In this document: positions 52,028-61,172 of the stretch, in pieces
Numbering within the stretch: position 1 is the stretch's first letter
How the letters are laid out: each line of letters starts with the position of its first letter
Assembly (NCBI RefSeq): GCF_000745455.1
Contig: NZ_JQJI01000002.1
Span: forward strand, 95,317 to 159,316
From: Mesoaciditoga lauensis cd-1655R = DSM 25116
Lineage (GTDB): Bacteria; Thermotogota; Thermotogae; Mesoaciditogales; Mesoaciditogaceae
DNA: 64,000 nucleotides
Direction: 5' to 3'
Program-made: the position numbers and the translations under genes
The notes under the pieces: model-generated
Databases searched by the model: none
Told to the model about the DNA's origin: nothing
The model's input: the letters and a program-made list of their open reading frames with translations, nothing else

Positions 52028-52437
52028 TGGAGAAAAAATGTTCTGTTTGCGGCAAGAAAGCAGACATCGTTGTAACCGTCTATTTAGAAGGCTTTACGAA
52101 AGAGATTGCTTATTGTAGGGAATGCCTGAAAAACAGTATAAATTCTTTTAAAAATGACAAACTTCGTTTGAATTTAGATGCATGGAGCATTATGAATTCA
52201 AAGCCCAAAGTGGATGTGGCAATGGAATTGATCGAAGTGGACAGCGTTTCTTTTTTAAATGAGAGTGAAAAAAGAATGCTTGGCACCGAGCTGAAAGAAC
52301 AAGAAAGGGTGAAATACGAAATCTCACATTTAAGAAGAAAGATGGCGAAAGCCATAAGAGATGAAAATTATGAGTTGGCCGATATTCTTCAGCGAGAGAT
52401 AAAGCGTTTGAAATCCACCTTTAAGAAAGCAAAATGA
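52027..52437 (+). CDS. McsA-like zinc-ribbon/UVR-motif protein
   Basis: The 136-residue protein has an N-terminal zinc ribbon (CSVCGKK and CREC) and a C-terminal UVR helix (HLRRKMAKAIRDENYELADILQ), the layout of McsA-type adaptors that work with McsB/Clp in Firmicutes. No mcsB or clpC is nearby, so the partner is unknown. It overlaps yigZ by four bases. Confidence 0.78.
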   Translation: MEKKCSVCGKKADIVVTVYLEGFTKEIAYCRECLKNSINSFKNDKLRLNLDAWSIMNSKPKVDVAMELIEVDSVSFLNESEKRMLGTELKEQERVKYEISHLRRKMAKAIRDENYELADILQREIKRLKSTFKKAK

Positions 52438-53033
52438 AGTTTGATAGTTTTACATCCTTGAAAAAAGAATCAAGAGCGACGTTGAAGATTAAACGTTCTA
52501 TCTTTATTGCGAGCGCTTCTTTTGTAAAGAATGAAAGTGAAGCAAAAGCCTTTATTTCAAGGATATCTTCGGAATTTAAAGATGCCACTCATAATTGTTG
52601 GGCTTATAAAATCGGTGAGCTTGAGCATTCATCTGATGTAGGAGAGCCTTCTGGAACAGCAGGGAGGCCGATTCTTTCAAGCATAAAATCACTGGGATTG
52701 GACAGAGTTGCGGTGGTTGTGACAAGGTACTTTGGAGGGGTGAAACTTGGAATAAGGGGACTTATAGAAGCCTATTCCGCTGCGGCGCGTCAAGTTCTAA
52801 ATGGTGAACACGAAAGATTTTTAATAGGAAAAAAGGTAAAAGTTGAAGTGGACTACCAAAACTTCGATAAAATGGTTTACAAATTTAGAAAAGCCGGATA
52901 TTTTTATTTTTCACCTCCACAATTTATGGAAAAGGTAACGCTAGAACTTTTTGTTCCGTTGAAAGAAGAAGTTGATTTTTCAAAGGATGTTACAGACGCC
53001 GAGATCGCGGAGGGAAACTTGCTAAAAATCTGA
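52434..53033 (+). CDS. yigZ: YigZ/IMPACT family protein (UPF0029)
   Basis: The 199-residue protein has the IMPACT-type N-terminal domain with ATHNCWAYKIG, SSDVGEPSGTAGRPIL and VVVTRYFGGVKLGIRGLIEAY, followed by the UPF0029 C-terminal domain. The family is thought to bind nucleic acids or influence translation; the exact role is unknown. Confidence 0.92.
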   Translation: MKFDSFTSLKKESRATLKIKRSIFIASASFVKNESEAKAFISRISSEFKDATHNCWAYKIGELEHSSDVGEPSGTAGRPILSSIKSLGLDRVAVVVTRYFGGVKLGIRGLIEAYSAAARQVLNGEHERFLIGKKVKVEVDYQNFDKMVYKFRKAGYFYFSPPQFMEKVTLELFVPLKEEVDFSKDVTDAEIAEGNLLKI

Positions 53034-53060
53034 CTTTCTATGGGCTTCTAGAAGTTCATA

Positions 53061-53143
53061 ATCCAAAAATTGGATGGTGAAACAGTAGAGAAGCGATGAA
53101 AATGCCGTAAAAACGGCATTTTTTGTTTGGCATGAAATTCGCT
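53061..53143 (+). promoter_or_regulatory. Dyad plus -24/-12-like promoter module upstream of the PEPCK-like gene
   Basis: A dyad ATCCAA-AAA-TTGGAT (53061-53075) lies about 61 bp upstream of TGGCAT-N5-TCGCT (53128-53143), which keeps the GG-N10-GC spacing of sigma-54 promoters. The same module precedes fabF at 55580-55664. No rpoN gene is visible here, so the sigma factor is an inference. Confidence 0.4.
53101..53124 (+). terminator. Terminator after yigZ
   Basis: AATGCCGT-AAAA-ACGGCATT is followed by four further T, about 68 bp past the yigZ stop. It lies inside the regulatory module described for the next gene. Confidence 0.7.
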
Positions 53144-53172
53144 TAACTGCAAAGAAAGGAAGGTGAAGAACT

Positions 53173-54858
53173 TTGTCAAGAACAGTTGTAATCAAAGGAA
53201 GCATAATAGATAATTACGCTCAGATCATCTCTAACCCTTTGTTTGAAAAGATAGTAAGAGAGTATGTGGAAGTGTTAAAAAACAGTGATCCAAAGCTTCT
53301 TCATGCGCTCATGAAAAGCGAGAAATCAAAGAAAATAAACTTTGATAAAATCATGAGTTTTTTGTACCAATTAACGTTTAAACCTCTTAAAGAAGAAAAT
53401 GAAGATAAAGCGCTTTTGCATAAATTTATCGAAGGGTTGTATGATTTTTGGCGTAAAAAACATCGTTTCGTGATCAAGCGTGAAAGATATTTAAAGTCTT
53501 TCGATGCAAGACTTAACGCCATGAAAGAGGCAGAACTTGTAGGAGAAACTTTCGAAAAAACCGTAAGAAACGTTTATCGTTCCATGGAAAACAACATTTC
53601 AGTTAAGACGGAGAAAATTTTGCGCCAAGTTTCCAGTGGAGCGCAAGCCATATTCATAGTTGATAAATCGAGAATGAAATATGAAGAAAGAATGGAATAC
53701 GCCTGGATGTATTCAGTACCTTTCATTTGGAGTGTTATTTATGAGCCACCGGTGATATTCTACACAAATTCCAACAAAAGGAAAGGAGTATTTCCCGTCA
53801 TCAAGAGAGGATTTCTTTCTCGCGTGGAACTGACCAAAGATTGGTATGTGCTGCCATTGCATGTTGGAAATCTTCTTATATACGTTTACATAAATTCCGA
53901 AAACCTTTGCCACGCCGCAGGGCTTGCCAACCTTTATGAAATAGCCACACCCGATGAACTAAGGAATCCGGACGGAATAGTTTTATTTGGAGTCCCCCAA
54001 GAAAAAGTGGGGAATGAATATCCCAATGGGGTGGTGTTTAAAGATGAACTGTACGTTGGAGTGATACCACAGTTAGAGGAAAACGACTACTTTGGATACG
54101 CCAAGAAGATACTGCTAACGGTGCATAATTTGATAATGATAGATAGGTTTAAGTTGCCCATTCATGGTTCACTTGCCCAAATAAAACTCAAAAACGGCAA
54201 AAGCGCTACTGCTATGTTCATGGGAGACAGCGGTGCTGGAAAATCCGAGACGCTTGATGCACTTAGCCGATTCCCAGAAGTTTCTCATTTGAGAGTAATA
54301 ATAGACGATATGGGATCATTGAACATAGAAAACGGAAAAATAGTGGCTTACGGTACTGAAACGGGCGCATTTGTGCGTTTGGATGATCTTCCACCGGGAT
54401 ACGCATATTCCAACATAGATAGAAGCGTTTTCATGAATCCAGATCAAACCAACGCACGAGTCATAGTTCCTTATGGAAACTACGATGAGATCATTAGGCC
54501 CACTCCAATAGATTTCTTCTTTTATGCTAACAACTACACAAACGTTCATTCTGATAAAAAAAGGGTGCTCTTCTTTGACAAAGTTGAAGATGCGATAAAC
54601 GTTTTTTCACAAGGAGCTAGAATGGCAAAAGGGACAACTGCAGAAAAGGGTATGTCGTATTCTTACTTTGCGAATCCTTTTGGTGCAATTCAAAAAAGAG
54701 AAGAGCACGAAAAAATAGTAGAGCATTACATGAACAAAATGTTTGAAAGTGGAGTAAAAGTTGGGGAAATAAGAACCATGCTTGGTATAGCTGGCTATGA
54801 AAAAGAAGGTCCCTATTTGGCGGCCAAAAAACTGGTGGAAATAATTTCTGAGCTTTGA
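53173..54858 (+). CDS. PEPCK/HPr-kinase-fold P-loop protein of unknown function
   Basis: This 561-residue protein has an unrecognised N-terminal half (helical, charged). A C-terminal nucleotide-binding domain has MGDSGAGKSETLDAL near residue 350 and IIDDMGSL near 377. The order of P-loop then Asp-Asp resembles PEP carboxykinase and HPr kinase, but the PEPCK substrate motifs are not seen and the P-loop is of the HPrK-like GDSGAGKS type. A small-molecule or protein kinase role is possible. The TTG start follows GAAAGGAAGGTG. It is monocistronic, with an upstream module shared with fabF. Confidence 0.65.
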   Translation: MSRTVVIKGSIIDNYAQIISNPLFEKIVREYVEVLKNSDPKLLHALMKSEKSKKINFDKIMSFLYQLTFKPLKEENEDKALLHKFIEGLYDFWRKKHRFVIKRERYLKSFDARLNAMKEAELVGETFEKTVRNVYRSMENNISVKTEKILRQVSSGAQAIFIVDKSRMKYEERMEYAWMYSVPFIWSVIYEPPVIFYTNSNKRKGVFPVIKRGFLSRVELTKDWYVLPLHVGNLLIYVYINSENLCHAAGLANLYEIATPDELRNPDGIVLFGVPQEKVGNEYPNGVVFKDELYVGVIPQLEENDYFGYAKKILLTVHNLIMIDRFKLPIHGSLAQIKLKNGKSATAMFMGDSGAGKSETLDALSRFPEVSHLRVIIDDMGSLNIENGKIVAYGTETGAFVRLDDLPPGYAYSNIDRSVFMNPDQTNARVIVPYGNYDEIIRPTPIDFFFYANNYTNVHSDKKRVLFFDKVEDAINVFSQGARMAKGTTAEKGMSYSYFANPFGAIQKREEHEKIVEHYMNKMFESGVKVGEIRTMLGIAGYEKEGPYLAAKKLVEIISEL

Positions 54859-54943
54859 TAAGCTTAACTTGTATGCAAAATAACGACTTTTCAGTATGAA
54901 AAAGTAGTCTTTGAAAATATTTATCGAAACCCATCCAGCACGA

Positions 54944-55005
54944 ATCCGTTCTGACAGGACTTCGAAAAAATTGCCTTGTCCGGTTGGAAAACGGATCTTA
55001 AATCA
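54944..55005 (+). repeat. Truncated right arm of the miniature palindromic element
   Basis: GAATCCGTTCTGACAGGAC and the following TTCGAAAAAATTGCC..AACGGATCTTAAATC match the right part of the core and its flank. The left part is missing, and the next full element follows directly. Confidence 0.7.
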
Positions 55006-55009
55006 AAAA

Positions 55010-55456
55010 ATCACGTTGTGCGTCGATGTTACAAAACATTGTTAATGCCAAACACTGCGAATAACCAGATGAAATAAAATAAGACTAAAAACGCGTGAAA
55101 AGTAATTACAAAGAACAAAGTATTTCAAAAAGGGATTAAATCTCACCCTCGAAGTACTTGTCAGAACATATGAGCTCTCCATCTGAAGATTCATAAATAT
55201 GAGGTTGAGAGGCACAGGATGTGCCGAGAAAGCGAAGCACTCACGGACGAGTGTCTGAGCGTGCCTCATATTTTGAATCGTAAGATGGAAAAAAGAGCGA
55301 ATTCGTTCTGACAGGACTTCGAAAAAAATGCCTTGACCGCTTGGAAAGCAGGTTCTAAATCAAAAAAGTGTTGTCAAATACTGCTTACATGTTCCCATAG
55401 AGAGTTTTTGGAATATTTATTGTGATATCTTTCGTAATCTTCATGCACAAGATAAG
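55010..55456 (+). mobile_element. Full miniature palindromic element, long form (copy at 55 kb)
   Basis: The left end TCACGTTGTGCGTCGATG and the right end CTTCATGCACAAGATAAG are diverged terminal repeats. The core is 55150-55321 and carries the two usual GGA-loop hairpins. The extra segment of about 90 bp (CATTGTTAATGCCAAACACT to GTAATTACAAAGAACAAAG) is shared with the copies at 22.66 and 61.4 kb. A short type-2-like fragment (GAACTGATTCAAATA) follows at about 55467. No clear target duplication is seen. The element fills most of the 848-bp gap before fabF. Confidence 0.8.
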
Positions 55457-55579
55457 GCAAGTTAGAACTGATTCAAATATTTACCCATGCAAAGCGTTTC
55501 TGGCAGCCCCCCTTGATAAAATGATCCAGCAGAAGGTACCTGACCACAACACGCCAAATTTTGCATACCAAATTTTGAT

Positions 55580-55664
55580 ACCATCCAAAATATGGATGGT
55601 TTTTTCTTTGCTAAAATGTTGGATAGCGATAAAACAGCATTTTACTTTTGGCACGAATTTTGCT
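55580..55664 (+). promoter_or_regulatory. Dyad plus -24/-12-like promoter module upstream of fabF
   Basis: The dyad ACCATCC-N7-GGATGGT (55580-55600, followed by T5 so also terminator-like) lies about 60 bp upstream of TGGCAC-N5-TTGCT (55649-55664), an excellent match to the sigma-54 consensus. The spacing equals that of the 53.1-kb module. The intervening AGCGAT..AAAA and GCATTTT are also shared. Confidence 0.45.
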
Positions 55665-55706
55665 AACATGCATGGAAAGAGAATTACAAAGAAAGGGTGA
55701 AAGAAT

Positions 55707-56945
55707 TTGAAAAGTAGACGTGTAGTCATAACAGGTATGGGAGTAGTGGCACCTAGCGGAATAGGAAAAGAGGAATTTTGGAATGGATTGTTGTCTTCAA
55801 AGAGTTTTATCTCAAAAATAAGCACATTTGATGCAAGTGAATTTCGCACACAAATAGCTGGAGAAATAAAAGATTTTGATCCCAAAAAATATATGGATCC
55901 AAAAAGTTCTAGGAGATATGATAGGTACACCCAACTTGGCGTCGCAGCGGCAAAAGAAGCCATTGAAGATGCTAATTTGAATGAAGAAGCATTGGAAAAA
56001 GCAGGAGTCATAGTTGCATCAGGTATTGGAGGAATCATCTCTTTGGAAAAAGAGATAAAGAACATGGTAAATAAAGGACCCTCACGTGTCAGTCCTTTTC
56101 TCGTTCCAATGATGATCGCAGACACCCTAGCCGGAACCATAGCAACCATATATGGAGCCAAAGGGCCAAACTTTGCCACCGTAAGCGCATGTGCATCCAG
56201 TGCTCATGCGATGATAACCGCAGCAAATATCATTCAAAGTGGCCAAGCTGATGTGGTTATAACTGGTGGCGCGGAAGCACCAATTTCTCCCATTTCTGTG
56301 GCGGCTTTTGGAAATATGAAAGCGCTTTCCGCACGTAATGATGAACCAGAGCGTGCAAGCAGACCTTTCGATGTAGACAGAGATGGATTCGTAATGGGAG
56401 AAGGAGCTGGAATCCTCGTCTTTGAATCGCTAGAATCCGCGTTGAAAAGAGGCGCGAAGATATACGCTGAGGTTAAAGGATATGGTATGAGCGCCGATGC
56501 TTATCATATGGTTCAGCCAGATCCGGAAGGAAGAGGCGCGGCAGCTGCCATGAAGAAAGCAATTGAAATGTCAGGATTGCCATTAAACGAAATAGATTAT
56601 GTAAATGCCCATGGGACGTCAACACCAGTAGGAGATGTGGCAGAAATGAAAGCGGTAAAAAACGTCTTTGGCGAAGATGTTAAGTCCATCGTCGTGAATT
56701 CGAACAAGTCTCAAATAGGGCATCTTTTGGGAGCAGCCGGAGCGGTTGAGTTTGTGGCTTCCATTTTAAGTATGAACAATTCGATCATTCCACCAACGGT
56801 TAATCTGGAAAATAAAGATCCACAAATAGAGGTGAATTGTGTTGCCAACGAGCCTTTGAAATTCGAGATAAGGAATTTCATATCCAATTCATTTGGGTTC
56901 GGAGGACATAACGCATCTGTACTTGGCGGGAGGTTTGAAGGTTGA
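55707..56945 (+). CDS. fabF: Beta-ketoacyl-ACP synthase II
   Basis: FabF elongates acyl-ACP with malonyl-ACP. The 412-residue enzyme has TGMGVVAPSGIGKEEFW at the start, the nucleophile Cys in SACASSAHAM, and the two His in NAHGTSTPVGD and NKSQIGHLLGAAG. The TTG start follows GAAAGGGTGAAAG. It opens the fatty-acid operon; no fabG or acc gene is in the window. Confidence 0.95.
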   Translation: MKSRRVVITGMGVVAPSGIGKEEFWNGLLSSKSFISKISTFDASEFRTQIAGEIKDFDPKKYMDPKSSRRYDRYTQLGVAAAKEAIEDANLNEEALEKAGVIVASGIGGIISLEKEIKNMVNKGPSRVSPFLVPMMIADTLAGTIATIYGAKGPNFATVSACASSAHAMITAANIIQSGQADVVITGGAEAPISPISVAAFGNMKALSARNDEPERASRPFDVDRDGFVMGEGAGILVFESLESALKRGAKIYAEVKGYGMSADAYHMVQPDPEGRGAAAAMKKAIEMSGLPLNEIDYVNAHGTSTPVGDVAEMKAVKNVFGEDVKSIVVNSNKSQIGHLLGAAGAVEFVASILSMNNSIIPPTVNLENKDPQIEVNCVANEPLKFEIRNFISNSFGFGGHNASVLGGRFEG

Positions 56946-57682
56946 TAATAACGGATGATTCCGTTGATGTTGAAGGCATAAGGAAAATACCATTATACGT
57001 TGAATGGAGGGGAAAGAGAGTAAGAATTTCGAAACTGAGAAGAAACTCTTACTTCTTTTCCATTAAAAATGTCGCAGTTGAGTTGCCAACTTTCAGTGAA
57101 ATCAAAGACATCCTTGTACAAGCGATCAAAGAAGATGGAAAGGTGGAAGTTGTCATTCCCTCATGGCCTGTGAGTTTTCTTGAGCGACCTATAAAACTCG
57201 TTTCCGCAATAGTGGATGGAGTACATCTCAAAAAGACTAAAATGGATAATGTTACTTTGTCATACGTTTTAAAAAGAAATGATGTCGACCCTAAAAAGAT
57301 GAAAGAGATTCTTGAAAGAAGCAGAACATACCTTTTGTTTTCAGACATTTCTTTTTTGAGAAAAAACGGCGTTCTTTCAGAGGAGAATTCCAAGATGATT
57401 TTGACCAAGAGTTTTAATTTGGTGCGCTATGCCAAGGGACGAACCTCATTAAAACCGACGTGGAGCACGAAAGGTGCAATAGCGGTGATGATGAAAGAGA
57501 TACATGAGAAGCATTTTACAGTTGACATTCGTCATAGTGGAAGGAGTAGGATGGCAAATGCGGTAGCTTCATCCTTTCTTTCAAATTTCAAATGCAAAGT
57601 TTCTATGGGATGGATGAATCCAATAGCGGCTTCTCAATACGGACACAACACCGTAAGTGTTACAGTAATTCCGGAGGTGTAG
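56942..57682 (+). CDS. Unknown protein encoded inside the fab operon
   Basis: The 246-residue soluble protein has no recognisable family. It has a beta-rich N-terminal part (KIPLYVEWRGKRVRISKL), a middle helical region and a C-terminal stretch, VDIRHSGRSRMANAVASSFL..GWMNPIAASQYGHNTVSVTVIPEV. The TTG start overlaps the fabF stop, and fabZ starts two bases after its end. So it is co-translated with fatty-acid enzymes and probably serves the pathway. Confidence 0.7.
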   Translation: MIITDDSVDVEGIRKIPLYVEWRGKRVRISKLRRNSYFFSIKNVAVELPTFSEIKDILVQAIKEDGKVEVVIPSWPVSFLERPIKLVSAIVDGVHLKKTKMDNVTLSYVLKRNDVDPKKMKEILERSRTYLLFSDISFLRKNGVLSEENSKMILTKSFNLVRYAKGRTSLKPTWSTKGAIAVMMKEIHEKHFTVDIRHSGRSRMANAVASSFLSNFKCKVSMGWMNPIAASQYGHNTVSVTVIPEV

Positions 57683-57683
57683 A

Positions 57684-58103
57684 ATGAACAACACATCAGA
57701 CGAAGTGATGAAGATTTTACCTCATAGATACCCATTCATAATGGTGGATGGAATAATATCGAAGAGTGATAAAAAAATTGTGGCTTTTAAAAATGTGAGT
57801 CATAACGAGCCACAGTTTCAAGGTCACTTTCCCAACAATCCGATAATGCCAGGAGTTTTGATATTAGAAGGAATGGCCCAAGCTGCCGGTTTGATAGGTT
57901 TAGATCCATCTAAGGTGCCACTCTTCATAGGTGCTGATAAAGTGCGATTCAGAAAAATGGTAAAGCCTGGTGATAGGTTGATATACGAAGTGGAAATCGT
58001 GTCTGAAAGATTTTCCATGATAAACGTGAAAGCAACGGCAAAGGTAAACGATGAGATTTGCGCTAGTGCAACGCTTATATTGGGGATGAAAGATAAAGTA
58101 TGA
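57684..58103 (+). CDS. fabZ: 3-hydroxyacyl-ACP dehydratase FabZ
   Basis: FabZ dehydrates 3-hydroxyacyl-ACP. The 139-residue hot-dog-fold enzyme has the catalytic His in QFQGHFPNNPIMPGVL and the Glu in ILEGMAQAAG. ILPHRYPFIMVD at the start is diagnostic. It overlaps fabH by four bases. Confidence 0.96.
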   Translation: MNNTSDEVMKILPHRYPFIMVDGIISKSDKKIVAFKNVSHNEPQFQGHFPNNPIMPGVLILEGMAQAAGLIGLDPSKVPLFIGADKVRFRKMVKPGDRLIYEVEIVSERFSMINVKATAKVNDEICASATLILGMKDKV

Positions 58104-59023
58104 GATTTTCAAAGATCATAGGGATAGGCGGATATTTGCCACCAAAGGTGATAGAAAACACGGAATTTGAAACCGATTCCAAGCTGGAAAAAGGGTGGAT
58201 CTTTCGAAGAACGGGCATAAAGCGCCGTCACATAGCTGAAGAGAGCGCGGTAGATATGGGAATAAAGGCCCTGAGGGAAGCTGCGAACGATGCAAAAATT
58301 TCTCTTGACGAAATAGAGTACATATTCGTCGTTACCAATTCGGCTGACACGCTCATTCCCGGCATGGCCGGAAGAATTCAGTCTGTTTTTAACAAACCTA
58401 TAGGTGGAGTGGATGTACAAGCAGGATGCTCCGGATTTATACAAACCATGGAAATTGCGGATTCAATGATAAAGGCTGGAACATTTTCGAAAATCGCAGT
58501 GATAGGGACGGAGAAACTTTCAACGATAGTTGACTGGAATGATCCATACGTTTCCTCTCTTTTTGGTGATGGTGCGGCAGCTGTGATAATGGGGAAAAGC
58601 GATGAAGCTGGCATTATTTCATCTTATTCCAGAATCCAAGAAGAAGGATGGGAAACGTTGATTCAAAAGAGAAACGGTTACCTTCAAATGGATGGAAAAG
58701 CCGTTTTTAGATTCGCGGTTAGTGCGATCGAAGAAGGAATAAATGAGGTTTTAAAACGTGCAAAAATGGATTTATCTCAAGTGGATTTGATAATCCCTCA
58801 TCAGTCGAACGCAAGAATAATATCGCGTGTTTCCAAAGAAACAGGTATTCCAAAAGATAAATTTCAAATATCAATAGCAGAACATGCAAATACCGCTGCC
58901 GCATCTGTAGCTTTAGCTTTAAAAGATGCCATAAAATCTAACAAGATAGGACCATCAAGTGTCGTGTTAACGGTGGCTTACGGTGCGGGTTTAGCATTGG
59001 CATCAAACGTTTTCAAACTTTAA
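58100..59023 (+). CDS. fabH: Beta-ketoacyl-ACP synthase III
   Basis: FabH starts fatty-acid synthesis by condensing acyl-CoA with malonyl-ACP. The 307-residue enzyme shows the Cys-His-Asn triad in VQAGCSGFIQ, IPHQSNARI and EHANTAAASVA. WIFRRTGIKRRHIA is also typical. Confidence 0.96.
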   Translation: MRFSKIIGIGGYLPPKVIENTEFETDSKLEKGWIFRRTGIKRRHIAEESAVDMGIKALREAANDAKISLDEIEYIFVVTNSADTLIPGMAGRIQSVFNKPIGGVDVQAGCSGFIQTMEIADSMIKAGTFSKIAVIGTEKLSTIVDWNDPYVSSLFGDGAAAVIMGKSDEAGIISSYSRIQEEGWETLIQKRNGYLQMDGKAVFRFAVSAIEEGINEVLKRAKMDLSQVDLIIPHQSNARIISRVSKETGIPKDKFQISIAEHANTAAASVALALKDAIKSNKIGPSSVVLTVAYGAGLALASNVFKL

Positions 59024-59035
59024 GGAGGTATGAGT

Positions 59036-59989
59036 GTGTTTTCACGAGTATGTGATGTGTTAGGTATAGAATATCCAATAATTCAAGGCGGCATGGCGTG
59101 GGTTTCAACCGCCAGCCTCGCTGCTGCCGTTTCCGAAAACGGGGGCTTGGGAGTGATAGCGTCTGGTGGGCGTGAAGCGGAATGGCTTAGAAAAGAAATA
59201 AGAAGAGCGCGAGAGATGACTACCAAGCCAATAGGAGTAAACATCATGTTGCTTTCTTCTAACGTTGACGAAGTTGTGAAGGTGGCTTTGGAAGAAAAGA
59301 TCGATGTTGCCATTTTTGGAGCTGGAAACCCCGCAAAATATGTTCCCGCTTTCAAAGAAATAGGGGCAAAAGTTATCTCCGTTGTGGCCTCCGAAGTTTT
59401 TGCGAAAAGAATGGAGTCCATGGGAGTAGATATTGTGGTTGCTGAAGGAACTGAAGCGGGAGGACATATAGGGAGCGTTTCAACGATGGTTCTGGTTCCG
59501 GCGGTAGTTGAAGCGGTTTCAATTCCCGTCGTTGCTGCTGGAGGAATAGCGACTGGCAAACAGATAGCCGCTTCCCTCATGATGGGTGCGGAAGGCGTGC
59601 AGATAGGCACTCGATTTATAGCCACCGATGAATGTGAAGTTCATCAAAATTACAAGGAAAAGATTCTAAAGGCCTCAACACGAGACGCTGTTATAACAGG
59701 GCGCATCACGGGGCATCCCGTTAGAGTTTTAAGAAATCCTTTGGCCAGGGAGCTCATAAAAATAGATGAAAGATGTGGAACCCAAGAAGATATAGACAAA
59801 ATAGCAGCTGGAAGCTTAAGGGCTGCTGCTATTGAAGGAGATTTAAAAAGAGGATCTTTCATGGCCGGTCAATCCGCAGCTTTTGTGAAAGAAATAGTTC
59901 CTGTGAAGAAATTGATGAAGGAACTTTGGGATGAAACGGTTGAAACAATAAGAAAGTTCGAGAATGTTGATATGGAGGTGAAGGAATGA
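59036..59989 (+). CDS. fabK: Enoyl-ACP reductase II, FMN-dependent (FabK)
   Basis: FabK reduces enoyl-ACP with NAD(P)H and FMN, replacing FabI. The roughly 317-residue TIM-barrel enzyme has PIIQGGMAWVS at the start, EGTEAGGHIG and VAAGGIATGKQI with the FMN phosphate site. GTG at 59036 is preferred; the ATG at 59030 is only one base from the AAGGAGG site. It overlaps fabD by four bases. Confidence 0.95.
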   Translation: MFSRVCDVLGIEYPIIQGGMAWVSTASLAAAVSENGGLGVIASGGREAEWLRKEIRRAREMTTKPIGVNIMLLSSNVDEVVKVALEEKIDVAIFGAGNPAKYVPAFKEIGAKVISVVASEVFAKRMESMGVDIVVAEGTEAGGHIGSVSTMVLVPAVVEAVSIPVVAAGGIATGKQIAASLMMGAEGVQIGTRFIATDECEVHQNYKEKILKASTRDAVITGRITGHPVRVLRNPLARELIKIDERCGTQEDIDKIAAGSLRAAAIEGDLKRGSFMAGQSAAFVKEIVPVKKLMKELWDETVETIRKFENVDMEVKE

Positions 59990-60924
59990 AAATAGCACTT
60001 GTATTTCCAGGACAAGGTTCACAAAAATTGAATATGATGAAAGACTACTACGAAGAGTTTAAAGTAGCAAGGGACATTATGGATAAGGCGTGTAAAGTGT
60101 TGGACTTCGATTTAAAATCCTTGATCTTTGGTGAAGATGAAATGGAACTTACCAGGACTTACAACGCGCAACCGGCACTCTTGACGACATCAATGATGGT
60201 TTTTGAGATTTTAAAATCAAGGATAAGCTTTGATGTCGTTGCCGGCCACAGCCTTGGAGAATATTCTGCGTTGGTGGCAGCCGGCGTGCTTTCATTTAAA
60301 GACGCTTTAAAGGCGGTAAGGCTCAGAGGAATGCTAATGGAAAATGCCATACCAAGCGGCGCCGGATCGATGTTAGCCATTGTTGGACTTCCTTTTGAAA
60401 AAGTCGAAGAGATAGTTCAAGAGATCGATGGAATTTACATAGCAAATTACAATTCAGAAAAACAGGTGGTAATAAGTGGAGAAATAACATCTCTTTTAAG
60501 CTCCGAAGAAAGATTCCAGGAAGCAGGTGCAAGAAGGGTTGTGCATCTTAACGTATCTGGCCCATTCCATTCTCCGTTGATGGAACCAGCAAAAAAGGAA
60601 TTTGAGAAATTCCTAAATTCCCTTGAATTCCATTCTCCAAAGGTGCCAATAGTCTTAAATGTTACCGGCAAGCCTGCTAAAACTTCAACGGAAATCCGCG
60701 AAAAACTCATTGAACAACTTACATCACCGGTAAGATGGGTTAAATCTATCTGGAGTATGGAGGAAATGGGAATCACCGACTACATTGAAGTTGGTTCCGG
60801 AAGAGTGTTAAGTGGATTGATAAAAAGGACTACTAAGGCTTTTATACATTCAACTAATACTGTTGAAGAGTTAGAAAAAACATTAGAAGGAGTGATGAAA
60901 AATGCCAGAATTGCAGAATTCTGA
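59986..60924 (+). CDS. fabD: Malonyl-CoA:ACP transacylase
   Basis: FabD loads malonyl groups onto ACP. The 312-residue enzyme has FPGQGSQKLNM at the start, the catalytic Ser in AGHSLGEYSALVAAG and the His in VSGPFHSPLMEPA. It overlaps acpP by 23 bp. Confidence 0.96.
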   Translation: MKIALVFPGQGSQKLNMMKDYYEEFKVARDIMDKACKVLDFDLKSLIFGEDEMELTRTYNAQPALLTTSMMVFEILKSRISFDVVAGHSLGEYSALVAAGVLSFKDALKAVRLRGMLMENAIPSGAGSMLAIVGLPFEKVEEIVQEIDGIYIANYNSEKQVVISGEITSLLSSEERFQEAGARRVVHLNVSGPFHSPLMEPAKKEFEKFLNSLEFHSPKVPIVLNVTGKPAKTSTEIREKLIEQLTSPVRWVKSIWSMEEMGITDYIEVGSGRVLSGLIKRTTKAFIHSTNTVEELEKTLEGVMKNARIAEF

Positions 60925-61153
60925 AATACTTGAAGAAGTGAAAGACGCTCTTAGCGAGCATTTGGGAGTGGACAAAGCTGAAATAAAAGAAGATTCAAAG
61001 CTCGTCGATGATTTGGGAGCGGATTCGTTGGATCTTGTTGAATTGACTATGGATTTGGAAGAAAAATTTGACATGAAAATTCCAGATGAAGATGTATCAA
61101 AGCTAGTAGATGTGAAAAGCATCGTTGACTACGTAACTTCGCACAAAGGATAA
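60902..61153 (+). CDS. acpP: Acyl carrier protein
   Basis: The 83-residue acidic protein carries the phosphopantetheine attachment Ser in LGADSLDLVELTM. The start lies within the end of fabD behind AGAAGGAGTGA. It ends the fatty-acid operon, 19 bp before a terminator. Confidence 0.96.
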   Translation: MPELQNSEILEEVKDALSEHLGVDKAEIKEDSKLVDDLGADSLDLVELTMDLEEKFDMKIPDEDVSKLVDVKSIVDYVTSHKG

Positions 61154-61172
61154 GAAACGCTAAAACATCAAA

